Assembly: GCA_944390495.1 (NCBI GenBank)
Contig: CALXQE010000067.1
Location: 1 to 53,889 of the forward strand
Length of the DNA: 53,889 bases
Direction: 5' to 3'
From: an uncultured Clostridia bacterium
GTDB lineage: Bacteria; Bacillota; Clostridia; UBA1381
Below, in pieces: positions 20,512 through 27,849 of this stretch (position 1 is its first letter; each line of letters opens with the position of its first letter). The translations under genes and the position numbers were made by a program. Below the pieces are notes generated by a model that worked only from the letters and a program-made list of their open reading frames with translations, did not search any database and was not told the origin of the DNA.

Positions 20512-20540
20512 ATTATAGCATTTACGAGAATTTTTGTCAA
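20512..20540 (-). promoter_or_regulatory. carA: Consensus promoter of carAB
   Basis: A perfect sigma-A promoter on the minus strand: TTGACA (20535-20540), 17-base spacer, TATAAT (20512-20517). Transcription would start near 20505, just upstream of the leader ORF's ribosome site. A full-consensus promoter fits control by attenuation rather than by initiation. Confidence 0.88.
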
Positions 20541-20661
20541 TATATTGTTGTTAATATTATGTGTAAATTCGACAAAAAATATTATGTTTGTTTATTGTTT
20601 CAAAAATGGTTTGAACGGTCATTTTATTATTGGTAATGTTTGCTAAATTTAAAAATAGGTA

Positions 20662-20690
20662 TTGACTTTGTAAATTTACGGGAGTATAAT
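20662..20690 (+). promoter_or_regulatory. Promoter of glnK-amtB
   Basis: TTGACT (20662-20667), 17-base spacer, TATAAT (20685-20690). It lies about 180 bases upstream of glnK, so it produces a long structured leader. The interval 20541-20661 between this promoter and the carAB promoter is AT-rich with nothing else recognised. Confidence 0.83.
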
Positions 20691-20713
20691 GCAAGTAAAG
20701 TTAATAAATGAGT

Positions 20714-20733
20714 TAGACGCAAAGGTGTGGCTA
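20714..20733 (+). promoter_or_regulatory. Hexaloop hairpin A in glnK-amtB leader (candidate antiterminator)
   Basis: Stem TAGACGC (20714-20720) with GTGGCTA (20727-20733), containing one A-G mismatch and one G-T pair, closes a six-base loop AAAGGT. A at loop position 1 and G at position 4 match the described ANTAR RNA-binding hairpin pattern. The 3' arm is also part of the 5' arm of the first terminator, so the two structures exclude each other. Confidence 0.5.
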
Positions 20734-20767
20734 TGCAGAATATTTCTGAATAGACCGCACTTTTTTT
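20725..20767 (+). terminator. Leader terminator 1 upstream of glnK
   Basis: GTGTGG (20725-20730) pairs with CCGCAC (20755-20760). The inner stem continues as CTAT/ATAG and CAGA/TCTG, and seven T residues follow (20761-20767). An outer helix, AATGAGTT (20707-20714) with GACTCATT (20768-20775), encloses it. It lies in the leader rather than after a gene. Confidence 0.75.
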
Positions 20768-20794
20768 GACTCATTAACTAAAAATATTTAATTT

Positions 20795-20812
20795 AAGCAC
20801 AAAGGCGTGTTT
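20795..20812 (+). promoter_or_regulatory. Hexaloop hairpin B in glnK-amtB leader (candidate antiterminator)
   Basis: Stem AAGCAC (20795-20800) with GTGTTT (20807-20812) closes the six-base loop AAAGGC. The flanking core CAAAGGYGTG is shared with hairpin A. Loop and 3' arm overlap the 5' arm of the second terminator. Confidence 0.5.
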
Positions 20813-20844
20813 GCTGTAAAATGCTGCAGCAGACACGCCTTTTT
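20801..20844 (+). terminator. Leader terminator 2 upstream of glnK
   Basis: AAAGGCGTGT (20801-20810) pairs with ACACGCCTTT, with an inner TGCTG/CAGCA stem and a T-run (20840-20844). It sits 27 bases before the glnK start, so transcription of glnK-amtB must read through two terminators. Confidence 0.85.
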
Positions 20845-20870
20845 GTTTGAAAGAAAGGGGATGTTTGGTC

Positions 20871-21221
20871 ATGGCGGAAATGACAAAAATTGAAATCATC
20901 ACAAGACAAAGTAAATTGGAGGAGTTGAAAGCGGCACTTAATGAAATCGGAATTAACGGTATGACAGTAACTAATGTTTTAGGCTACGGAGTGCAGAAGG
21001 GTCAGAAACATACATATCGTGGCATAGAATACAGCGTTGATCTTTTGCCAAAGGTGAAAATTGAAATGGTTGTATGCACTGTGCCCGTAGATGATGTTGT
21101 AAATACGGCTATGGCTGTTTTAAGAACGGGTGAAATCGGTGACGGCAAGATATTTATTTCGCCTGTAACAAGGGTTATAAAAGTACGTACCGGTGAAGAA
21201 GACAGAGAAGCATTATTATAA
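20871..21221 (+). CDS. glnK: PII nitrogen regulatory protein, GlnK type
   Basis: Trimeric PII signal protein that binds ATP/ADP and 2-oxoglutarate and controls the neighbouring ammonium channel. The protein is 116 aa. The T-loop QKGQKHTYRGIEYSVDLLPK is complete and has Tyr54, equivalent to the canonical Tyr51. The C-terminal signature TGEIGDGKIFI is present. The frame extends to a TTG at 20847, and a second ATG is at 20880. AGGGG (20856-20860) with 10-base spacing favours ATG 20871. The following amtB starts 14 bases after the stop. Expression is probably controlled by the two leader terminators. Confidence 0.95.
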   Translation: MAEMTKIEIITRQSKLEELKAALNEIGINGMTVTNVLGYGVQKGQKHTYRGIEYSVDLLPKVKIEMVVCTVPVDDVVNTAMAVLRTGEIGDGKIFISPVTRVIKVRTGEEDREALL

Positions 21222-21235
21222 GGAGGTAATTTGAT

Positions 21236-22462
21236 ATGAACAGCGGAGATATTGGTTTTATGATTATAGCGGCGACATACGTTTTTCTTATGACACCCGG
21301 ACTTGCATTTTTCTATGGCGGCTTATCACAGCGTAAAAATGTTTTAAATACAATAATGATGTCTGTTTCCCTTATGGGCTTAGCTTCGGTAATGTGGGTA
21401 TTGTTTGGATATTCGTTGTCGTTTAGCGGAGATATTGGCGGAATAATAGGAAACTTAAAATGGTTTGCTTTTAACGGCGTTTCTGCAAGTGAAGCAGGAC
21501 AGTATAGTTCACTGATTCCTAATATGGGGTTTGCACTGTTTCAGATGATGTTTGCCATTATAACACCAGCTTTGATAACGGGAGCGGTTGCAGGCAGAAT
21601 GAAATTTAAGGCTATTTTCTTTTTTGTTATGCTATGGCTTATCGTAGTATATTTCCCTATGGCTCACATGGTATGGGGAGGAGGATTCCTTGCGGATATT
21701 GGTTCAATAGATTTCGCAGGCGGCAACGTAGTACATATCAGTTCCGGTATATCAGGTCTTGTTCTTGCTGTTATGCTCGGAAAGAGGAAAAAATCTTTAA
21801 AGCAGAGTATGATTCCACATAATATACCGTTTGTTGTATTAGGAGCCTCACTTTTGTGGTTTGGGTGGTTCGGATTTAATGCCGGAAGTGCACTTGCGGC
21901 AGATGGACTGGCATTACACGCTTTTTTGACTACTAATACATCAGCAGCCTGTGCAATGCTGTCATGGATGATTATGGATATAATCAAAGAAGGCAGACCA
22001 ACCGTTGTAGGAGCATGTACCGGTGCAGTTGTCGGGTTGGTTGCGATTACTCCCGGTGCAGGATTTGTGCCGGTTTGGGCTTCCTTCATTATAGGTCTGT
22101 TAGTAAGTCCGATATGTTATTTTGCAGTATCTGTTTTAAAGGTGAAGTTCGGTTATGATGATGCACTTGATGCTTTTGGCTGCCACGGTATAGGAGGAAT
22201 ATGGGGCGGTATCGCAACAGGCTTATTTGCTAAAAGCTCAATAAATCCCATAGCACAATGGGATGGTTTGGTATACGGTGAATACCGTTTGTTTACAGCA
22301 CAGATAATAAGTATCTTGGTCACTATTGCTGTTGCGATAGTCGGCACATTGATTTGCGCAGGTATAGTCAGATTGTTTACAAAATTAAGAGTTGAGGAAG
22401 TTGAAGAAAATGCCGGACTTGATGATTCACAACACGGTGAAACTGCATATACAAATCTGTGA
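21236..22462 (+). CDS. amtB: Ammonium transporter
   Basis: Amt/Rh-family ammonium channel, 408 aa, with about 11 hydrophobic segments. The family signature DFAGGNVVHISSG carries the first pore histidine and DAFGCHGIGGIWGG the second. AAGGAGG is present upstream of the ATG. The gene lies directly after glnK, the usual pairing in which GlnK plugs the channel when nitrogen is plentiful. The short cytoplasmic tail (about 25 residues) is acidic. A terminator follows. Confidence 0.97.
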   Translation: MNSGDIGFMIIAATYVFLMTPGLAFFYGGLSQRKNVLNTIMMSVSLMGLASVMWVLFGYSLSFSGDIGGIIGNLKWFAFNGVSASEAGQYSSLIPNMGFALFQMMFAIITPALITGAVAGRMKFKAIFFFVMLWLIVVYFPMAHMVWGGGFLADIGSIDFAGGNVVHISSGISGLVLAVMLGKRKKSLKQSMIPHNIPFVVLGASLLWFGWFGFNAGSALAADGLALHAFLTTNTSAACAMLSWMIMDIIKEGRPTVVGACTGAVVGLVAITPGAGFVPVWASFIIGLLVSPICYFAVSVLKVKFGYDDALDAFGCHGIGGIWGGIATGLFAKSSINPIAQWDGLVYGEYRLFTAQIISILVTIAVAIVGTLICAGIVRLFTKLRVEEVEENAGLDDSQHGETAYTNL

Positions 22463-22476
22463 CAAATTTTAATAGG

Positions 22477-22505
22477 AAGAGAGTCTGTATCAGGCTCTCT
22501 TTTTG
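22477..22505 (+). terminator. Terminator of glnK-amtB
   Basis: AAGAGAG pairs with CTCTCTT around an inner CTG/CAG, followed by five T residues, 15 bases after the amtB stop. Confidence 0.88.
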
Positions 22506-22543
22506 TGCTTGGATTGTGATGACGGTACTTAAAAATACAATAT

Positions 22544-22562
22544 TTTGTATATGATATACAAA
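22544..22562. promoter_or_regulatory. Palindromic operator-like site upstream of the decarboxylase operon
   Basis: Perfect 9-bp inverted repeat TTTGTATAT / ATATACAAA with a one-base centre, 61 bases upstream of the -35 box of mmdA. It could be a repressor or activator site. AT-richness makes chance symmetry possible. Confidence 0.4.
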
Positions 22563-22623
22563 TTAACATATATATTTGTTATTCATTTTTTGAAATAGTT
22601 TTAAAAAAAAAGTTTAAAAAATA

Positions 22624-22652
22624 TTGAAAAAATTTTCATGTTGGTTTATAAT
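22624..22652 (+). promoter_or_regulatory. Promoter of the decarboxylase operon
   Basis: TTGAAA (22624-22629), 17-base spacer, TATAAT (22647-22652), 65 bases before the mmdA ATG. Confidence 0.72.
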
Positions 22653-22716
22653 ATACACTAGGTATATTTTTATTTAAAATTTATCACGAAACTACAGAAA
22701 AAACGGAGGTTAGATC

Positions 22717-24267
22717 ATGGGAACAGTTGATAAATTGACTGAACTTCAATACCGCAGAAGTGTTATAAACAACGGCGGTGGCGAAGCAAAAATCAAGAAG
22801 CAGCATGACAGCGGTAAGCTTACAGCCCGTGAGAGAATAAATGCTCTTATGGATGAAGGCAGTTTCGTTGAAATTGATGCTTTTGTAACTCACAGATGTA
22901 CTGAATTCGGTATGGATTGTGTAGAAGCTCCGGGTGAAGGAGTTGTAACAGGTTATGGTACTGTTGATGGACGTCTTGTTTACGTTTATGCACAGGACTT
23001 TACCGTTATAGGTGGTTCACTTGGCGAAATGCACGCTAAAAAGATTTGTAAGGTTATGGATATGGCAGCTAAAATGGGTGCTCCTATAATCGGTATGAAC
23101 GATTCAGGCGGTGCAAGAATCCAGGAAGGAATCGACGCTCTTTCAGGTTTTGGAGAAATCTTTTTCAGAAATACATGTAACAGCGGTGTAATTCCACAGA
23201 TTTCAGTAATTATGGGTCCTTGTGCAGGCGGTGCAGTATATTCACCGGCAATAACAGACTTTATTTTCATGGTTGAAAAAACAAGCCAGATGTTTATAAC
23301 AGGTCCTCAGGTTATAAGTTCTGTAACAGGAGAAACTGTTACAAGTGAAGAACTCGGTGGTGCAGATACACATACAAGTAAATCAGGTGTTGCACACTTT
23401 AAAGCAGCTAATGATGAAGAATGTATTGCAAAGATTAGAAAGCTTCTTTCATATCTTCCGGCAAACAATCTTGAAGAAGCACCTTATGAGCCTTCAACAG
23501 ATGAAATTAATCGTCTTTCAGAAAAGCTTACTTCTATCGTACCAGATGAAGCAAATAGAGCTTATGATGTTAAAGACGTTATTGCGGAAATCGTTGATAA
23601 TGCTGACTTCTTCGAAGTTCAGGAAGGATTTGCAAAGAATATTGTTGTAGGATTTGCAAGAATGAATGGACAGGTTGTCGGTATTGTAGCAAATCAGCCA
23701 AAAGTAATGGCAGGTTCACTTGATGTTGATTCATCAGACAAGGCTGCAAGATTTGTACGTTTCTGTGACAGCTTTAATATTCCTCTTGTAACATTTACTG
23801 ATGTACCTGGATACTTCCCGGGTGTTGAGCAGGAGCAAAACGGTATCATAAGACATGGTGCAAAGCTTCTTTATGCTTTTTCAGAGGCTACAGTTCCTAA
23901 AATTAATGTAATACTAAGAAAAGCTTATGGCGGTGCATACATTGCAATGAATTCAAAGCATCTTGGTGCTGATATTGTTATGGCATGGCCGACAGCTGAA
24001 ATTGCAGTTATGGGACCTGAAGGTGCGGCTAATATCATATTTAAGCATGATATTAAGAACAGTTCAGATCCGGTTGCTACACGTAACGAAAAAATACAGG
24101 AATACAGAAACAAGTTTGCATCTCCTTATGAGGCTGCAAAGCGTGGATATGTAGACGATGTTATTGAACCTGATTCAACTCGTCCAAGAATAATCGCCGC
24201 ACTTGAAATGCTTGCTTCAAAGCGTGATTCAAGACCAGCTAAGAAGCATGGAAATCTTCCTGTTTAA
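22717..24267 (+). CDS. mmdA: Methylmalonyl-CoA decarboxylase/carboxyltransferase alpha subunit
   Basis: Acyl-CoA carboxyltransferase subunit, 516 aa, of the crotonase-like fold with paired N- and C-terminal carboxyltransferase domains. The two oxyanion-hole regions are visible: GGARIQEG and [12 protein letters not shown] in the first half, and [26 protein letters not shown] and [10 protein letters not shown] in the second. It is closest in organisation to MmdA and the 12S subunit of transcarboxylase; propionyl-CoA carboxylase beta is the alternative. GGAGG lies 6 bases before the ATG. It leads an operon with gamma, biotin carrier, beta and OadA-type subunits, which favours decarboxylase or transcarboxylase over an ATP-dependent carboxylase, because no biotin carboxylase gene is present. 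Confidence 0.93.
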   Translation: MGTVDKLTELQYRRSVINNGGGEAKIKKQHDSGKLTARERINALMDEGSFVEIDAFVTHRCTEFGMDCVEAPGEGVVTGYGTVDGRLVYVYAQDFTVIGGSLGEMHAKKICKVMDMAAKMGAPIIGMNDSGGARIQEGIDALSGFGEIFFRNTCNSGVIPQISVIMGPCAGGAVYSPAITDFIFMVEKTSQMFITGPQVISSVTGETVTSEELGGADTHTSKSGVAHFKAANDEECIAKIRKLLSYLPANNLEEAPYEPSTDEINRLSEKLTSIVPDEANRAYDVKDVIAEIVDNADFFEVQEGFAKNIVVGFARMNGQVVGIVANQPKVMAGSLDVDSSDKAARFVRFCDSFNIPLVTFTDVPGYFPGVEQEQNGIIRHGAKLLYAFSEATVPKINVILRKAYGGAYIAMNSKHLGADIVMAWPTAEIAVMGPEGAANIIFKHDIKNSSDPVATRNEKIQEYRNKFASPYEAAKRGYVDDVIEPDSTRPRIIAALEMLASKRDSRPAKKHGNLPV

Positions 24268-24287
24268 TAACGAAAGGAGATTTTAAT

Positions 24288-24680
24288 ATGTATTCAGAAG
24301 CTTTATTGACAGGTAAAAACTTGCCACTTAGTGAAGCATTGGCAATGGGCGGCGAAACAACTTTATTAGGACTTGCCATTGTATTTGCTGTACTTATTAT
24401 TCTGATGTTGGTACTTATGCTGTTTAAGGTTGTTTTCTATAAAGACCCGTCAAAACAAACTGTATCAGTTGATACAGCTAAGAGCGTAGAACCGGCTGCA
24501 GAAATCATGGAAAACACGACTGACGAAGAAGAACTCGTTGCTGTACTTACAGCTGCTGTGGCTGCAAGTCTTAATACATCAACATATAATCTTCGTATTA
24601 AGTCATATAGAAGAACTGATAATAAGATGCCTGCTTGGAATAAGGCGGGTGTAACCGAAACAATTAATAACCGATTCTAA
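24288..24680 (+). CDS. Sodium-pump decarboxylase gamma subunit (OadG-like)
   Basis: A 130-aa protein with one transmembrane segment at about 25-48 and a soluble tail. The conserved C-terminal pattern is EEELVAVLTAAVAASLNTS, typical of OadG/MmdD-type small subunits that assemble the carboxyltransferase on the beta channel. AAAGGAG precedes the ATG; spacing to mmdA is 20 bases and to the biotin carrier 13 bases. OadG and MmdD naming cannot be separated here. Confidence 0.88.
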   Translation: MYSEALLTGKNLPLSEALAMGGETTLLGLAIVFAVLIILMLVLMLFKVVFYKDPSKQTVSVDTAKSVEPAAEIMENTTDEEELVAVLTAAVAASLNTSTYNLRIKSYRRTDNKMPAWNKAGVTETINNRF

Positions 24681-24693
24681 GGAGGTAAATCAA

Positions 24694-25068
24694 ATGAGAA
24701 AGTTTAATATTTCAGTAAACGGAAAAACATATGAGGTAGACGTTGAAGAAGTTGGCGGCGTAAGTGCACCAGCACCGGCTGCACCAGCTCCAGCAGCAGC
24801 TCCTGCACCGGCTCCAAAAGCAGCACCGGCTCCGAAGGCAGCTCCGGTAGCAGGTGCTAAGCAAGTAACAGCACCTATGCCTGGTACAATTGTATCTGTA
24901 AAGGTTAATGTAGGTGATAAGGTAGAAAGCGGCACATTGGTAGCTGTTCTTGAAGCTATGAAGATGGAAAATGAGATTTTCGCAGGTGTTGATGGAACTG
25001 TTGCAGGTATAAGTGTATCTGCTGGTGACAGTGTAAACAGCGGCGATGTAATTATTTCCGTTAATTAA
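24694..25068 (+). CDS. Biotin carboxyl carrier subunit
   Basis: A 124-aa biotinyl protein. Residues 1-22 form a short N-terminal strand region. Residues 24-56 are an Ala/Pro/Lys linker, and the biotinyl domain follows, with the biotinylation site Lys90 in EAMKMEN. It corresponds to MmdC and the 1.3S subunit of transcarboxylase. AAGGAGG precedes the ATG. The Ala/Pro linker gives a GC-rich, repetitive patch (24760-24855) that is coding rather than a separate repeat element. Confidence 0.95.
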   Translation: MRKFNISVNGKTYEVDVEEVGGVSAPAPAAPAPAAAPAPAPKAAPAPKAAPVAGAKQVTAPMPGTIVSVKVNVGDKVESGTLVAVLEAMKMENEIFAGVDGTVAGISVSAGDSVNSGDVIISVN

Positions 25069-25107
25069 TCTGTGCACGACTAAATTATAGAAAGTGGTGA
25101 CAAAAAA

Positions 25108-26352
25108 GTGATAGAAAGTTTTGCAAACTTTTTGCAGAATACAGGATTTTATGCACTTATATCGACAGGACCTGTTGATGCAATAAAGACAATTATTATG
25201 ATTGCCATTGCCTGCATACTTCTGTATCTTGCAATAGTAAAAAAATTCGAACCATTACTACTGCTTCCAATAGCGTTTGGTATGCTTCTTTCAAACTTAC
25301 CGATGATTAAAGATTCAAGTGCAATTATGATGCATACTGAATTTTTCACAGACCCTCAATATATGATAGAAGGTAAATATATTGATGTAGGCTATATATG
25401 CAGACACGGTGGTCTTTTAGACTTGTTATATTTGGGAGTTAAGCTTGGTATATATCCGCCGCTTATATTTGTCGGTATAGGATGTATGACAGACTTCGGC
25501 CCGCTTATCGCAAATCCGAAGAGTATTCTATTAGGTGCTGCTGCACAATTTGGTGTATTCTTCACATTCGTTGGAGCTTTGGTACTTAGTGCTCTTATAC
25601 CATCTATTAATTTTGGTGTTAAAGAGGCTGCATCAATCGGTATCATAGGCGGAGCTGACGGACCGACTGCTATTTATGTAACAAAATCGCTTGCTCCGGC
25701 ACTTTTACCGGCTATTGCAGTTGCGGCATATTCATATATGGCACTAATACCTGTTATTCAGCCGCCTATTATGAAACTTATGACTCGTAAGAAGGACAGA
25801 ATGGTTGTGATGGAACAGCTTAGAACTGTTTCAAAAACAGAGAAGATTTTGTTCCCGATTATTGTTACAATAGTAGTTGCTTTGATTATCCCTGATGCTG
25901 TTTCTCTTGTTGGTTGTTTGATGCTTGGTAACCTTATGAAGGAATCAGGTGTAGTAGACAGACTTTCAAAGATGGCTCAGAATGAACTTATGAATATTAT
26001 AACACTATTCCTTGGTGTTACAGTCGGTGCTACTGCGACAGCTTCAAGCTTCCTTTCTGCACAGACAATCGGTATTATCGTTCTTGGTCTTATTGCTTTC
26101 TGTTTCTCAACAGTTGGCGGATTATTCCTTGGCGATATTATGTGCTGGCTTACAAAGGGTAAAGTTAATCCTCTTATCGGTAGTGCCGGCGTAAGTGCCG
26201 TGCCAATGGCAGCTCGTGTATCACAGGTTGTCGGACAAAAAGAAAATCCGGCAAACTTCTTGTTGATGCACGCTATGGGTCCTAACGTTGCCGGAGTTAT
26301 CGGTAGTGCTGTTGCAGCCGGTGTATTCCTTGCAATGTTTGGTAATCTTTAA
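25108..26352 (+). CDS. Sodium-translocating decarboxylase beta subunit
   Basis: Integral membrane subunit of the OadB/MmdB/GcdB family, 414 aa with about ten hydrophobic segments. It decarboxylates carboxybiotin and couples this to sodium export. The family signature GGADGPTAIYVT and the sodium-site region GVTVGATATASSFLSAQT are visible, as is GSAGVSAVPMAARV. It starts with GTG 25108 behind AAAGTGGTG; no better start is seen downstream before the first hydrophobic stretch. Confidence 0.95.
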   Translation: MIESFANFLQNTGFYALISTGPVDAIKTIIMIAIACILLYLAIVKKFEPLLLLPIAFGMLLSNLPMIKDSSAIMMHTEFFTDPQYMIEGKYIDVGYICRHGGLLDLLYLGVKLGIYPPLIFVGIGCMTDFGPLIANPKSILLGAAAQFGVFFTFVGALVLSALIPSINFGVKEAASIGIIGGADGPTAIYVTKSLAPALLPAIAVAAYSYMALIPVIQPPIMKLMTRKKDRMVVMEQLRTVSKTEKILFPIIVTIVVALIIPDAVSLVGCLMLGNLMKESGVVDRLSKMAQNELMNIITLFLGVTVGATATASSFLSAQTIGIIVLGLIAFCFSTVGGLFLGDIMCWLTKGKVNPLIGSAGVSAVPMAARVSQVVGQKENPANFLLMHAMGPNVAGVIGSAVAAGVFLAMFGNL

Positions 26353-26382
26353 TTGAATTTTAGTATAAGGAGTGAAATATAA

Positions 26383-27792
26383 ATGGCAAAAGGAAAAAAA
26401 GCGGTAGAAATTACCGAAACAGTCCTTAGAGATGCTCACCAGTCACTTATTGCTACAAGAATGACAACTGAACAAATTCTTCCTATTGTATCAAAGATGG
26501 ATGAAATTGGTTATCATTCTCTTGAAGCATGGGGTGGAGCTACTTTTGATGCCTGCCTTCGTTTCCTTAATGAGGATCCGTGGGAAAGACTTAGAAAGAT
26601 AAAGGACAGAGCTAAAAAAACACCTATTCAGATGCTTTTCAGAGGTCAGAATATTCTTGGTTACAGACATTATGCTGATGATATAGTTGAATATTTCGTA
26701 CAGAAATCAATAGCAAACGGTGTTGATATACTTAGAATTTTTGACGCACTTAATGACGTAAGAAATCTTGAATGTGCTATTAAGGCATGTAAAAAGGAAA
26801 AAGGTCATCTTCAGGCAACTGTATGTTATACAACAAGTGAATTCCATACAAATGAAAAATTTGTAAAGATGGCAAAACAGCTTGAAGAAATGGGTGCAGA
26901 TTCAATTTGTATAAAAGATATGGCCGGACTTTTAAGACCATATGTAACTTATGATCTTGTAAAGATGATGAAAGAAGAGGTTAAAATTCCAATTCAACTT
27001 CATACACACTATACAAGTGGTGAAGCATCAATGGTTTACTTAAAGGCTATTGAGGCTGGCGTAGACGTAATTGATTGTGCTATGTCACCATTGGCTATGG
27101 GTACATCACAGCCTCCAACAGAACCTATGGTAGCAGCTTTGCAGGGTACTGAATATGATACAGGCTACGATTTGGATAAACTTATCGAAATTAGTGATTA
27201 CTTCAAACCGCTTAGAGAAGAATATATAAAGAGCGGACTTATGAACACAAAGGTTATGGGTGTTGATGTTAATACTTTGAAGTATCAGGTTCCTGGCGGT
27301 ATGCTTTCAAACCTTGTTTCTCAGCTAAAACAGCAGGGAAGAGAAGATGCTTACGAGGATGTTCTTAAAGAAATTCCAAGAGTTCGTGCTGATCTTGGTT
27401 ATCCTCCGCTTGTTACACCATCATCACAGATTGTTGGTACACAGGCAGTTTTGAACGTACTTATGGGTGAAAGATACAAGATGGTATCTAAGGAAACAAA
27501 GGGTATAGTAAGAGGCGAATACGGTAAGTGTCCTGCTGAAATATCACCGGAAATGGTTAAAAAGATTATCGGTGATGAAGAAAGAATCACATGCCGTCCT
27601 GCTGATTTATTAAAACCTGAGCTTGAACAGATGAAGAAAGAATGTGCTGAATGGATTGAACAGCCTGAAGATGTGCTATCTTACGCTTTGTTCGGACAAG
27701 TAGCAGTTAAATTCTTTGAATACAGACGTGCTCAAAAGTATAAAATTGATGCAGATTTAGTGGATATGGAAAATAAAACATATCCGGTTTAA
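26383..27792 (+). CDS. Oxaloacetate decarboxylase alpha / transcarboxylase 5S-type subunit without biotin domain
   Basis: Pyruvate/oxaloacetate carboxyltransferase of the HMGL-like TIM-barrel family, 469 aa. ETVLRDAHQS holds the metal-binding Asp (17), CIKDMAG the carboxylatable Lys178, and LHTHYTSG the metal-binding His207 and His209. The conserved carboxyltransferase (PYC_OADA) domain follows to the end. It lacks a biotinyl domain, so it must use the separate carrier encoded upstream, as the 5S subunit of transcarboxylase does. AAGGAG precedes the ATG. Its presence beside mmdA makes this operon unusual. Confidence 0.94.
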   Translation: MAKGKKAVEITETVLRDAHQSLIATRMTTEQILPIVSKMDEIGYHSLEAWGGATFDACLRFLNEDPWERLRKIKDRAKKTPIQMLFRGQNILGYRHYADDIVEYFVQKSIANGVDILRIFDALNDVRNLECAIKACKKEKGHLQATVCYTTSEFHTNEKFVKMAKQLEEMGADSICIKDMAGLLRPYVTYDLVKMMKEEVKIPIQLHTHYTSGEASMVYLKAIEAGVDVIDCAMSPLAMGTSQPPTEPMVAALQGTEYDTGYDLDKLIEISDYFKPLREEYIKSGLMNTKVMGVDVNTLKYQVPGGMLSNLVSQLKQQGREDAYEDVLKEIPRVRADLGYPPLVTPSSQIVGTQAVLNVLMGERYKMVSKETKGIVRGEYGKCPAEISPEMVKKIIGDEERITCRPADLLKPELEQMKKECAEWIEQPEDVLSYALFGQVAVKFFEYRRAQKYKIDADLVDMENKTYPV

Positions 27793-27802
27793 TAAAACAG
27801 TG

Positions 27803-27836
27803 ATACCGGACGATAATTTTCGTCCGGTATTTTTTT
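27803..27836 (+). terminator. Terminator of the decarboxylase operon
   Basis: A perfect 10-bp stem ATACCGGACG / CGTCCGGTAT, 8-base loop, six T residues. Its T-run touches the ribosome site of proC. Confidence 0.93.
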
Positions 27837-27849
27837 AGGAGGTTGTAGA

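Noticed and set aside
24690..24935. Ala/Gly-rich frame antisense to the biotin carrier, and the GC-rich Ala/Pro repeat itself
   Set aside because: The repeat encodes the Ala/Pro linker of the biotinyl protein, and its antisense translation is an artefact of that composition.
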